NCBI GenBank assembly: GCA_937876055.1
Contig: CALEIW010000193.1
Location: 1-13,051, forward strand
Direction: 5' to 3'
DNA length: 13,051 nucleotides
Origin: an uncultured euryarchaeote
Lineage (GTDB): Archaea > Thermoplasmatota > Poseidoniia > Poseidoniales > Thalassarchaeaceae
Part shown: piece by piece, positions 6,517-13,051 of the stretch
How the letters are laid out: each line of letters opens with the position of its first letter
Numbering within the stretch: position 1 is the first letter of the stretch
Notes under the pieces: generated by a model
The model's database searches: none
Seen by the model: the letters and a program-made list of their open reading frames with translations, nothing else
Told to the model about the DNA's origin: nothing
Translations under genes and position numbers: made by a program

Positions 6517-7305
6517 ATGGCTGAGACTAACGATAATTGGCCTGAAGAAGGCGAATTACTAGTTTGCACAGTGAGTAATGTCCGAGAAAACGGAGCTTAT
6601 CTTAGTCTAGACGGATACGGTTCCCGTCAAGGATTTGTTTTCGTTGGTGAAGTGGCTTCTGGATGGGTCAAGAACATACGTAACCACATTCGAGTTGGGC
6701 AGCGGGTCGTCGCCAAAGTAATTGGAGTCAAGAAAGATCGAGAAAGAGTTGATTTGTCAATCAAGAGTGTTTCAGAAGAACGTCGAAGAGATACTATTCA
6801 AAGTTGGAAGAATGAACAACGTGCTAACCAGATCATGGGTGTTGTCGCTGAAAGAAATGGATGGAGTGAAGAAAAAACCACCGAGATTTCCGAAGAGATG
6901 ACTGAGATGTTTGGAACCCTGTATGGAGCCCTAGAGGAATGTGCGATTTCTGAAACTGCATTATCCGACAACGGCTTTAGTGGAGATTGGATGTCCACGG
7001 TAATCGAATTAGCGGTAGAGAATATCATACCTCCATTTGTTGAGATTCGCGGCCAGTTCAACATCGAAGTTTGGGGTTCAGAGGGTGTCTATGCAATACG
7101 TGATGCGCTTCTTGCCGCAGAAGCGGTTGCAGAAGGCGAGGAAGATGCAACACTAACCTGTCATTACGATGGTGCCCCTGAATATAGAGTCGATATCAAT
7201 GCTCCAGATTACGAGACCGCCGAAAGAATGTGGGAAAACGCTCAAACCGCTGTCACAGAATCAATCGCTTCGGTTGAAGGCTCAATCGATATCGAACGCA
7301 TGTAA
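6517..7305 (+). CDS. eif2a: Translation initiation factor 2 subunit alpha (aIF2alpha)
   Basis: Alpha subunit of the heterotrimeric initiation factor that, with the gamma GTPase and beta, carries initiator Met-tRNA to the small subunit. 262 residues, usual for archaea. Residues about 11-84 are the S1/OB domain (GELLVCTVSNVRENGAYLSL, then FVFVGEVASGWVKNIRNHI and GQRVVAKVIGVKKDRERVDL). Residues about 85-170 are the helical domain with the conserved WKNEQRANQI start, and about 171-262 the alpha/beta domain that contacts gamma. It sits 16 nt after eS27; a purine-rich AGGGGA precedes the ATG. Its partners beta and gamma are not in the window, as is normal for archaea. Confidence 0.96.
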   Translation: MAETNDNWPEEGELLVCTVSNVRENGAYLSLDGYGSRQGFVFVGEVASGWVKNIRNHIRVGQRVVAKVIGVKKDRERVDLSIKSVSEERRRDTIQSWKNEQRANQIMGVVAERNGWSEEKTTEISEEMTEMFGTLYGALEECAISETALSDNGFSGDWMSTVIELAVENIIPPFVEIRGQFNIEVWGSEGVYAIRDALLAAEAVAEGEEDATLTCHYDGAPEYRVDINAPDYETAERMWENAQTAVTESIASVEGSIDIERM

Positions 7306-7371
7306 ATCGCCAATATGTATGCTACTACTTCAAAGACCTCTGAAAGCGGACATGCTTATTGAGGAATCGGG

Positions 7372-7584
7372 ATGGCTCGGACGAGACTACAACGGTGTAC
7401 CGCTTGTGGCGAGTATGGGCTTGCTGAAAAATGCAAGGAGTGCGGAGGTAAAATGACTTCCGCTGCACCATTGAAATACTCGCCACAAGATGCTCAAGGA
7501 GCACGCCGAAGACAGCGAGAAGACGCTGGAAGTGACGAATGGATCGAATCATTACCTACTCCTCGAAAGGAGGAGGACGAATGA
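7372..7584 (+). CDS. nop10: H/ACA ribonucleoprotein protein Nop10
   Basis: Small zinc-ribbon protein that binds Cbf5 and is needed for box H/ACA guide RNPs, which convert uridine to pseudouridine in rRNA. 70 residues, slightly longer than the usual about 55-60 because of a charged tail (EWIESLPTPRKEEDE). Family marks are CTACGEYGL, CKECGG (both knuckles intact) and PLKYSPQDAQGARRRQRED, matching the P-x-(F/Y)-SP-x-D block. GAGG at 7361-7364 lies 7 nt before the ATG. The 66-nt gap after aIF2alpha holds nothing I recognise. The stop overlaps the start of the PAC2 gene (ATGA). The H/ACA guide RNAs and cbf5 are not in this window. Confidence 0.94.
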   Translation: MARTRLQRCTACGEYGLAEKCKECGGKMTSAAPLKYSPQDAQGARRRQREDAGSDEWIESLPTPRKEEDE

Positions 7585-8333
7585 GTCGTGCACAGATAAA
7601 TTGGTTGATTGGGGATTCATTACCTGAACATGTGGCTTTGTTAGAGGCCGTGCCTGGTGTAGGGAATGTTGGCAAATTGGTTGTTGACGCATTGGTAGAA
7701 AACAACCCCTCGGCACTAATTGCGAGAATACTCCATCCAGATATGCCCCCTCACTCTACTCTGGACAAAGATGGACTACTAGCTCCACCATCAATGCTAG
7801 TCCATCGAGTAATGTTGTCCGATGGAAGATATGTTGTGACGGTGACTGGTGAGTTACAGCCAATGACTGCAACAGGACAATACGAGGTCGCGCAGGCTAT
7901 CTTGGAGATGGCAAAATCGACTCCTCAACTATTGGTGCTGGCTGGGCTGGCTTCTGAAGTTGAAGAGAAAGCAATCCACGTCATTTGTGCAGATGCAAAG
8001 GTACGTAGCAATCTCCAAGCCAATGATATCGAAGTTAGTCAATCTCAACCCGAAGCAGGAATGATTGGGGTTGCTGGGCTTTTGGTCTCGCTGTCTTCAA
8101 TACATCAAGTTCCAGCAGTTGCATTAGTCGCTGATACAGTTGGTGCTTCAGCAGATGTCATTGCCGCGGACAGGCTTGCGGGTTGGATTGAGGAAGCACT
8201 TGGTCTACCACTTGGAATCGACTTAGACACGACGGAAGAGACCGCAAGGAAATTACTCGCGAGTATAGAAGTCAGTGGATCTATCGAGGAACACCTTGGG
8301 ATGCCCGCTGACACAGATGATTTCTACGTCTGA
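7581..8333 (+). CDS. PAC2-family protein (PbaB-like proteasome chaperone/activator) with C-terminal HbYX motif
   Basis: 250-residue protein of the PAC2 family, which includes the eukaryotic proteasome-assembly chaperones and archaeal PbaA/PbaB. The family glycine motif is PGVGNVGKLVVDAL at about residues 25-38. It is followed by alternating strands and helices (LVLAGLASE, AGMIGVAGLLVSLSS, PAVALVADTVG), as in the purine-nucleoside-phosphorylase-like fold. The C-terminus is Asp-Asp-Phe-Tyr-Val: the last three residues fit HbYX (hydrophobic-Tyr-any), the tail that proteasome activators insert into pockets of the 20S alpha ring. Start ATG 7581 overlaps the Nop10 stop and follows a strong GGAGGAGG (7569-7576); the longer frame from 7539 is rejected. 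That it binds the proteasome is inference from family and motif. Confidence 0.85.
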   Translation: MSRAQINWLIGDSLPEHVALLEAVPGVGNVGKLVVDALVENNPSALIARILHPDMPPHSTLDKDGLLAPPSMLVHRVMLSDGRYVVTVTGELQPMTATGQYEVAQAILEMAKSTPQLLVLAGLASEVEEKAIHVICADAKVRSNLQANDIEVSQSQPEAGMIGVAGLLVSLSSIHQVPAVALVADTVGASADVIAADRLAGWIEEALGLPLGIDLDTTEETARKLLASIEVSGSIEEHLGMPADTDDFYV

Positions 8334-8345
8334 ATGGTGAAGCAA

Positions 8346-9074
8346 ATGCGTGCACTGCTAGGAAGTGGCGGAATCGGCACGAATGAACGTAGAGAATTGT
8401 ATCGTAACTTAATGTCGGAAAATTTTGCTGATTGCGAAAGAGTCGTTTTTGTTCCCTTTGCCTCTAATGATTATGCAGGTTATACCGAAAGGATGCAGGA
8501 TTTTGCTGGGCAATCAGGATACGAACTAGTAGGGTTACATGAATTCGATGACCCACTAGCCGCCATCGAGGCAATGGATGGAATCTACGTTGGCGGTGGA
8601 AACACCTGGTTACTTGTCCGTGCCCTACACGAAAGAGGCTTGATTGAACCAATTCGAGAGGCAGTATTGCATAGAGGAGTGCCCTATGCTGGAGTTAGTG
8701 CAGGTGCAAATGTCGCCTGCCCTAGTATGCAGACAACCAATGATATGGCAGTTACAATGGTTCCTTCATTCGAAACATTTGGTATCGTTCCATTTCAGAT
8801 TAATCCCCATTATCACCCCGGAGGAATTTGGTATCGGGAAGCTGAAGAAGGAGAATTTCAACAACACTTTGGAGAAACCCGTGCAAGAAGAGTCAGTGAA
8901 TACCACCAAACCAACAATACTCCAGTCATTGGTTTGTATGAAGGATCTTTCCTTAGATGCAGAAATGATTCGTATGAACTGCTTGGGAACAAGGCAGATG
9001 TAATGCGGAAAAATGAGGAAATAGTCACTCAAGAGCCAGGAACTATTCTTCGCGGGGACTTAACCGCCGCTTGA
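8346..9074 (+). CDS. pepE: Peptidase E (alpha-aspartyl dipeptidase, family S51)
   Basis: Cytoplasmic serine dipeptidase; PepE cleaves Asp-Xaa dipeptides, products of proteasomal and other degradation. The fold is class I glutamine-amidotransferase-like. Seen: VVFVPFA, YVGGGNTWLL, the nucleophile elbow GVSAGANVACP, TTNDMAV, and FQINPHYHPGG. With the start used here (242 residues) the expected triad is Ser118, Asp133 and His155, with the same 15- and 22-residue spacings as in Escherichia coli PepE. ATG 8346 is preferred because GGTGA ends 5 nt before it and it aligns with family N-termini; ATG 8334, directly after the PAC2 stop, would add four residues (MVKQ) and cannot be excluded. Co-transcribed with the PAC2 gene. 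Its 3' end overlaps the minus-strand ubiquitin-like gene by 15 bp. Confidence 0.92.
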   Translation: MRALLGSGGIGTNERRELYRNLMSENFADCERVVFVPFASNDYAGYTERMQDFAGQSGYELVGLHEFDDPLAAIEAMDGIYVGGGNTWLLVRALHERGLIEPIREAVLHRGVPYAGVSAGANVACPSMQTTNDMAVTMVPSFETFGIVPFQINPHYHPGGIWYREAEEGEFQQHFGETRARRVSEYHQTNNTPVIGLYEGSFLRCRNDSYELLGNKADVMRKNEEIVTQEPGTILRGDLTAA

Positions 9075-9263
9075 TACTACAATTAGTTCGATTTCTATAT
9101 CTTCACTGATTGTAGACGAATGAGGAACAATAGTTTCACCGAGTACTGCAAGTACTGTAGAACTTGCAATATCGAGCCTGTTCAAAACTTCGGCGATACT
9201 TATCGGGGCATCAGCCTCAACTATACTTGGGCCACCGTCTTCATGATTCACCGTAATTCGCAT
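9060..9263 (-). CDS. Ubiquitin-like small protein with C-terminal Gly-Gly (SAMP/Urm1/MoaD/ThiS type)
   Basis: 67-residue beta-grasp protein. Visible pattern: MRITV strand, an acidic/Gly turn, IVEADAPISIAEVLNRL (strand and helix), the VLAVLGETIVPHSSTI block typical of ThiS/MoaD/Urm1 proteins, an acidic EIEL strand, and a C-terminal VVSSGG. The Gly-Gly end is what E1-like enzymes adenylate, either to form a thiocarboxylate (tRNA thiolation, thiamine or molybdopterin sulfur donation) or to conjugate to lysines (archaeal SAMPs). I cannot tell which from one sequence; length and end resemble SAMP2/Urm1. Start ATG 9263 is used; a TTG just before it is possible. No E1-like (UbaA/MoeB) gene lies in the window. 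It is convergent with pepE and overlaps its last 15 bp. Confidence 0.78.
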   Translation of the reverse strand: MRITVNHEDGGPSIVEADAPISIAEVLNRLDIASSTVLAVLGETIVPHSSTISEDIEIELIVVSSGG

Positions 9264-9318
9264 CAACCCAAGGGAGGCTAGTCAGACTTATGACCAAATC
9301 GCAGGTGGCGAACTTACT

Positions 9319-9404
9319 GCCGAGATCGCATAGCCCGGTATTGCGGTGGATTCGAAATCCACTGTCCCTTGGACTCGGGGGTTCAAATCCCTCTCTCGGC
9401 GCCA
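9319..9404 (+). tRNA. tRNA-Ser (anticodon CGA)
   Basis: 86-nt class II tRNA that folds completely. The acceptor stem is 9319-9325 with 9394-9400, and the D stem is 9328-9330 with 9342-9344 (loop with GG at 9337-9338). The anticodon stem is GTGGA/TCCAC, with loop 9351-9357 and anticodon CGA at 9353-9355. A long variable arm GTCC-CTT-GGAC spans 9364-9374, and the T stem is 9377-9381 with 9389-9393 around TTCAAAT. Discriminator G9401 and an encoded CCA (9402-9404) follow. Anticodon CGA, the long variable arm and G73 agree on serine, reading UCG codons. No intron. A possible TATA-like CTTATG lies at 9287-9292, about 27 bp upstream. Only 4 bp separate it from the stop of the opposite-strand membrane gene. 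Confidence 0.97.
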
Positions 9405-9408
9405 AATA

Positions 9409-9924
9409 TCACTGCCACCAACCCTTCTTCTCGGACTTTGGTGGTTCTGGAGGAATGTTGCTCAGATTAGTCAACCAAAAATTACCAACCGAGCCATCTG
9501 CAAATTTCATCTCAACACTTCGATCAGCATTTACCTCAGTGATTTCACCTTCCTGACCGTCGAATTGCTCTAATTCAGAACTTAGAGGTGATAACTTATC
9601 TTGGATAATCCAAAATTTATCTCCTTCATTGTAGGTTAGATCCCCATCCAACTTTTGCTGATCTTGAGCCATTCCGGTTAACACCAGAGAGATTACTAAA
9701 GGCACAGCTGCAACCCCACAAATCATCGAGGCAAAAGGAAAGAAAAAGCCCTCTCCATCTACTCCTATCGTAAATGCAAAAATAATTCCAACCACCAGAA
9801 ATGAAGCAGGTATGAAAAAATCATTTTTTTCATTGGATTTGATATCCTTTTTCTTGATCCATTCAAATATTGAGAAATATCCAGCACCGATGATAATTGC
9901 TATCTCAATTAATTCGAACACCAT
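9409..9924 (-). CDS. Hypothetical membrane protein, three helices plus C-terminal beta-rich domain
   Basis: 171-residue protein that I do not recognise by name. Transmembrane segments at about 4-22, 37-55 and 59-86, with a basic loop at 23-34 that should be cytoplasmic. After these comes a soluble part (about 95-171). Residues 121-156 (FDGQEGEITEV, then SVEMKFADGSVGNFWLTNLSNIPP) look like a small SH3/Tudor- or NfeD-like beta barrel, followed by a proline/lysine tail ending in Trp-Trp-Gln. The start ATG at 9924 has no clear Shine-Dalgarno sequence. Its 3' end stops 4 bp from the tRNA. It is more A/T-rich than its neighbours, as membrane genes often are. Role unknown. Confidence 0.7.
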   Translation of the reverse strand: MVFELIEIAIIIGAGYFSIFEWIKKKDIKSNEKNDFFIPASFLVVGIIFAFTIGVDGEGFFFPFASMICGVAAVPLVISLVLTGMAQDQQKLDGDLTYNEGDKFWIIQDKLSPLSSELEQFDGQEGEITEVNADRSVEMKFADGSVGNFWLTNLSNIPPEPPKSEKKGWWQ

Positions 9925-9929
9925 ATTGT

Positions 9930-9961
9930 TTCAATTCGCTCAATGAATCAATAGAATTGAA
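9930..9961. repeat. Perfect 8-bp inverted repeat upstream of membrane-protein gene
   Basis: TTCAATTC (9930-9937) and GAATTGAA (9954-9961) flank a 16-bp spacer in the 62-bp gap before the 9409-9924 gene. A third TTCAATT lies at 9981-9987, at the end of the nuclease gene. Position and symmetry would suit an operator or a transcript hairpin. TTCAATT is a common word in this A/T-rich sequence, including inside genes, so chance is a fair explanation. Confidence 0.3.
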
Positions 9962-9986
9962 GGTTTTCCCGGCACTGGCATTCAAT

Positions 9987-11828
9987 TTAGTATTCAGGGA
10001 CATCCTCTGCATCTGAGACAATAACAACCTTAGTTCCAGGCCCACATTTGACTTGAGGGCGACCGCCCCACTCTCCTTTCTCACCATTTAAGATTGCAAT
10101 AGTATCTCCACGCTTCACCGCAGCCGCACTCAAAGGAATGAATTGCTTGAATGCAACAATTTGGGCCGAACCTGTCGCATCCACGAGTGTAGCAGCCCAA
10201 CGAGTATTACCAACCCCATCTGGGAAGGAATCAATCGACCAAACTCTTGCTACAATACTGACTCGAGTCTCTACATCAACAACAGGTGCAGAATCATCCT
10301 CATCGGCTATACTTACTTCTGAATCAGCATCTAGGTTGAGTTGTAATTCGCCCCGCCAAAGGCTAGGTAATGCATTGGAAACCTTGACTCGAGTGCCTTC
10401 TGCAATAGAGCGGCTAATTTTACTCGGGCCGCCATTGTATGCAGGTTGTACCTTCGCCCGATCGTATCCATCTTGCAACCTGAAATTTACCTTGATTGTA
10501 CCATCTTGGAGTAGTTCTGGACCCGATAGGCCAATCACTTCTCCTATTGCATCAACCCTAGGCTCAATTTCACCCAATGGAGTAAGTGGCCATGCATGAC
10601 CTAGACGTTCGATTCTCCTCTCAGCTGTTAATTCTAGATCATGATCTCCTTTAGGACAGAATCCTCTGTATTCACAGCCCTTGCACCTAGCTAATGGATT
10701 TGGGTCGATATGCGGTTCTGCAGGCACCCCACCAGCGTCAAAATGCCTCAATGGTGCAGGCTCCGGTGGACAATCTTCTATCGATGGGTTTTCCGCTCTC
10801 AAGAGTTGATACAGTTCAGCAATGTCCTTTTGGTAAGTCTCCATCTCAGATATTTCTGGAAGTTTAATTGACTTTACCGTGCCAGTACCAAGGTACCAAA
10901 TTTCTAGATTGTTGACTTGTTCAGAGCGTGAATGAGATTCCCACCAAAGCCAAGCGTAGAGTCGTAATTGCTCTACATAACTGAAAGAACGATCTCCTTT
11001 TCCGATACTTGCCTTGATATCGACTATATTGATCGAGTCATCCCAGCGATATACCAAATCATATTCGCCTTGGAACCAACCCTCTGGGATACAGGTTGTT
11101 TGAGTAAATGACTTTGAATCTGGATCCACAAACCAAGGCCTTGTTATTTCCCAAGCCTCACACCAAGTCACTTCGCCTTCGCTTTGGGCAGATGGATGTG
11201 GAGAATTCCAATGTAGAGGGAATCCATCTGGTGCAGGGATTTCATCTCGAGCTTCTCCTCTTCTCCAAGATTCTAGTCTAGGGCCGCCATTCGCAGCCAT
11301 ACATTTCTCGACTTCATCGAGATGCATCTTGATTCCTTGATGTATCATTTCTATGCATTCTTCAGGTTCAACATCCTCCAACGAGCCAGCTCTGTTTTGT
11401 GTTGATTGCCAATCTTCAACCGCTGCCTCCCAGCACCTATCAAAGTGAACTTCAACTCGTGAAAGAGCCCATTCCATAAGCGCCTCTCTACTAGTAGGCC
11501 AGTCTTCTACAGGCCTAGATGAAAGTCTAGTAGCCATCCAATTTCCTTCGTCTTCCCAATCTGGAGCACCATTTTCATTCAATGGTGAAATAAGACTGTC
11601 AGAAGCATCGGGAGAAATTAGAGAAGGAGAATCACGAAGAACTCTGCAGATGCATTCCTCTGCAGCATTTCCGCGAATAATAACAGGTGGCATCGGACCT
11701 TTTAGCCTCTCTTCATAGGCGTAATACCACTGACGAGGACAAGCCTTCCAGAGGTTTACCTGAGATGCCGAAAGACGTCGAAATGGGTCGACACCTGTCG
11801 CCTCCGCATCATACGTCCGTACCGGCAT
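9987..11828 (-). CDS. PD-(D/E)XK nuclease with AddB/Cas4-like four-cysteine signature and C-terminal OB-fold regions
   Basis: 613-residue predicted DNA nuclease. The N-terminus SASQVNLWKACPRQWYYAYE is the entry motif of RecB/AddB/Cas4-type PD-(D/E)XK proteins and supplies Cys30. The active site is visible as GEYDLVY (Asp257), IVDIKAS (Asp270, Lys272) and QLRLY (Gln287-Tyr291). Cysteines 382, 385 and 391 (CKGCEYRGFC) complete the C...CxxCx5C arrangement that holds a 4Fe-4S cluster in AddB and Cas4. Residues about 410-500 and 515-605 are beta-rich with OB-like strands (VDAIGEVIGL...IKVNFRLQDG; TRVSIVARVWSI...RWAATLVDATGSAQIVAF), so a tandem single-strand-binding part is likely; the second is clearer. 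Start ATG 11828 has a weak AGGG. It lies 31 nt behind the radical SAM gene. No helicase or cas gene is seen, so repair or recombination is the likely role; the partner is unknown. Confidence 0.85.
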   Translation of the reverse strand: MPVRTYDAEATGVDPFRRLSASQVNLWKACPRQWYYAYEERLKGPMPPVIIRGNAAEECICRVLRDSPSLISPDASDSLISPLNENGAPDWEDEGNWMATRLSSRPVEDWPTSREALMEWALSRVEVHFDRCWEAAVEDWQSTQNRAGSLEDVEPEECIEMIHQGIKMHLDEVEKCMAANGGPRLESWRRGEARDEIPAPDGFPLHWNSPHPSAQSEGEVTWCEAWEITRPWFVDPDSKSFTQTTCIPEGWFQGEYDLVYRWDDSINIVDIKASIGKGDRSFSYVEQLRLYAWLWWESHSRSEQVNNLEIWYLGTGTVKSIKLPEISEMETYQKDIAELYQLLRAENPSIEDCPPEPAPLRHFDAGGVPAEPHIDPNPLARCKGCEYRGFCPKGDHDLELTAERRIERLGHAWPLTPLGEIEPRVDAIGEVIGLSGPELLQDGTIKVNFRLQDGYDRAKVQPAYNGGPSKISRSIAEGTRVKVSNALPSLWRGELQLNLDADSEVSIADEDDSAPVVDVETRVSIVARVWSIDSFPDGVGNTRWAATLVDATGSAQIVAFKQFIPLSAAAVKRGDTIAILNGEKGEWGGRPQVKCGPGTKVVIVSDAEDVPEY

Positions 11829-11859
11829 ACCCTGCTATCTATCTCGAGAGTACATGAAC

Positions 11860-13002
11860 TCAACGATTTAGATATACCACTGTCATCTCTAATCTTTCGT
11901 GAGTTGGATGCACTTCAACTAAGGAAATTGGTGCATCGATTTCATCGACTAACTCTTCGGCTATCGATAACGGAAGTTCAATTCTTTCATTCTCAGAATC
12001 ATACAACATGAATCTCTTTGGCAACCCCGTCTCAGAATGAATTTCATCTATCCAACTCTCTGAGTCTTCCTGCCCACAATCAATAGCTCCGAATAGAAGT
12101 GTACCATCTTCGGTTAGAATTTCATGTGGAGAAATAGTATGTTCACCTCTACGGATGAAACGGCGACGTAACTGTCCACTGTCTTTGTATGTGGCAGTAC
12201 AGAACTTCAGGTGGTAGGGATATGGCTCGCGAACCTTGTTATCTTCAGGGTCAGGGGCTCCGATAGATGCTGCCATCACTCGATCTCTCATCCGTGTAGC
12301 TAATTCCCCAGAACCTGCTGCTCCAGCAGTAATCTCATCAGATAAATTGAATCCTCGAACTTCCATATTGTCGTGATTGCCCACAGTAATCTCCAATTCG
12401 TTCAGATTGAGGAATTGAACAGGCATATCTCGCATAATTTCGAGTAACTCCATCAATTCAATTTCCTTATCTGGCTCACAAGGAATTTCCACCCCTGTTA
12501 ACATTCCAGATTCGACACAGGCGGCCATAGTTTCGGTGTATTTCTCAGATTCCAAATCGAGGAAGTGGAAGCGGATTTCATCCAAACCGGCTTCGGCGAA
12601 ATCTTTTGCCCACTCAGCCTTGAATGGAATACTGGTATACATGTGTAAATGGAAATCATCACCAAATTCATTCTTGAGAATTTTACACGCTTCCAAAACT
12701 CTCTCCCTTGCCATAACTGGATCTCCCCCGGTAATTCCCGCTCCAGTAGCATTCATCGCTCGGGCTTCTTCGATTACTGCATCCCAGTCTCCAATTTCCA
12801 CTCTACGTTCATTTGCGAACATCCAATCTATTTCGCGGCGATTCTCTGAAAGTGGACAATAATCACACATCCAATGGCAATGACCTGTGATGAACAAAAC
12901 TAGCTTCGAACCCATCTGACATTGGATACAGCCTTCAGTGTCGTCAGCAATTGCAGGTTCAGGAAGGTCTGGGACATTCGGAAGTCGAACTGAAAATGTC
13001 AT
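11860..13002 (-). CDS. Radical SAM protein, COG2108-like, function unknown
   Basis: 380-residue radical S-adenosylmethionine enzyme, cytoplasmic. The cluster motif CHWMCDYC (Cys42, 46, 49; CX3CX2C) binds the 4Fe-4S cluster that cleaves SAM, and TGGDP at 91-95 is the SAM-binding GGEP-type motif. Before it lies a CIQC pair (Cys25, 28), and after it PLSENRREIDWMFANERRV. This combination resembles the uncharacterised archaeal group related to pyruvate formate-lyase activating enzymes (COG2108), assigned from memory of the family. Further cysteines in HLKFC and AIDCG (C-terminal third) could hold another cluster. Start ATG 13002 is chosen because AAAGGAGG (13017-13010) sits 7 nt upstream; an open frame continues to 13035. 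It overlaps the stop of the upstream gene (ATGA) and precedes the nuclease gene by 31 nt. The substrate is unknown. Confidence 0.88.
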   Translation of the reverse strand: MTFSVRLPNVPDLPEPAIADDTEGCIQCQMGSKLVLFITGHCHWMCDYCPLSENRREIDWMFANERRVEIGDWDAVIEEARAMNATGAGITGGDPVMARERVLEACKILKNEFGDDFHLHMYTSIPFKAEWAKDFAEAGLDEIRFHFLDLESEKYTETMAACVESGMLTGVEIPCEPDKEIELMELLEIMRDMPVQFLNLNELEITVGNHDNMEVRGFNLSDEITAGAAGSGELATRMRDRVMAASIGAPDPEDNKVREPYPYHLKFCTATYKDSGQLRRRFIRRGEHTISPHEILTEDGTLLFGAIDCGQEDSESWIDEIHSETGLPKRFMLYDSENERIELPLSIAEELVDEIDAPISLVEVHPTHERLEMTVVYLNR

Positions 13003-13051
13003 GCTGTCGCCTCCTTTGCAGTCTGTAATAGCCATTCATGGAAGGCGTAGT
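12999..13051 (-). CDS. C-terminal tail of an upstream gene cut by the window edge
   Basis: Reading the minus strand from the window end, one frame encodes YAFHEWLLQTAKEATA and then TGA at 13001-12999. That TGA shares bases with the radical SAM start (ATGA), the usual sign of translational coupling, and the AAAGGAGG for the radical SAM gene lies inside this tail. The residues look like an ordinary amphipathic C-terminal helix. Sixteen codons are too few to name the gene. Confidence 0.5.
   Translation of the reverse strand, partial: YAFHEWLLQTAKEATA

Noticed and set aside
7539..7580. Longer PAC2 start at 7539
   Set aside because: It would overlap Nop10 by 46 bases, has no family support, and ignores the strong GGAGGAGG placed for ATG 7581.
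9905..10087. 60-residue minus-strand frame overlapping the nuclease 3' end
   Set aside because: It overlaps the nuclease gene out of frame, and has no ribosome binding site and no family resemblance.
9987..11828. Calling the nuclease Cas4 and searching for a CRISPR-Cas system
   Set aside because: No cas1, cas2 or repeat-spacer array is visible in the window, and the protein is about three times the length of typical Cas4, with OB-like regions. The Fe-S nuclease signature alone is not specific to CRISPR.
12498..12862. Frames of 84-108 residues on both strands inside the radical SAM gene
   Set aside because: Shadows of the coding sequence; the radical SAM frame has clear motifs over the same bases.

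Overview
The window is most likely a chromosomal segment from a euryarchaeon. The eL42 - eS27 - aIF2alpha - Nop10 - PAC2 gene string, the eL37 - purF pair and the small ubiquitin-like modifier are archaeal. ETF subunits, a bacterial-looking PurF and moderate GC together suggest a marine Thermoplasmatota lineage such as Marine Group II (Poseidoniales). That placement is an inference from gene content, not a measurement. Coding density is very high. Most starts are set by clear Shine-Dalgarno sequences (GGAGG or GAGGTG, 5-7 nt before the start), which let me move several starts inward from the longest open frame.

Layout. 1-1491 (+): the 3' part of etfB, then complete etfA. 1498-5885 (-), in transcription order: a five-helix membrane protein, a small membrane protein coupled to it, ribosomal protein eL37, purF, and a beta-propeller protein with a C-terminal PKD domain. 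5886-6040 is a divergent intergenic region with a hairpin just before the eL42 ribosome binding site. 6041-9074 (+): an information-processing operon of eL42, eS27, aIF2alpha, Nop10, a PAC2-family protein and a PepE-type dipeptidase. 9060-9263 (-): a ubiquitin-like (SAMP/Urm1/MoaD-type) protein ending in Gly-Gly that overlaps the end of pepE. 9319-9404 (+): tRNA-Ser(CGA). 9409-9924 (-): a three-helix membrane protein. 9987-13051 (-), in transcription order: the tail of an unseen gene, a radical SAM protein, and a 613-residue PD-(D/E)XK nuclease with a four-cysteine (probable Fe-S) signature and C-terminal OB-fold regions.

How they fit together. ETF alpha and beta form one electron carrier. 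The 6041-7584 genes supply translation and rRNA modification. The PAC2 protein ends in Phe-Tyr-Val, a match to the HbYX proteasome-docking motif. It sits with a dipeptidase and a ubiquitin-like protein, so 7581-9263 may be a protein-turnover neighbourhood appended to the translation operon. The radical SAM / nuclease cluster is the least understood part.

There is no CRISPR array, insertion sequence, prophage or obvious defence island. The strongest leads are the nuclease-OB protein, the HbYX-tailed PAC2 protein with its neighbours, and an eL42 that has lost three of its four zinc-ligand cysteines.
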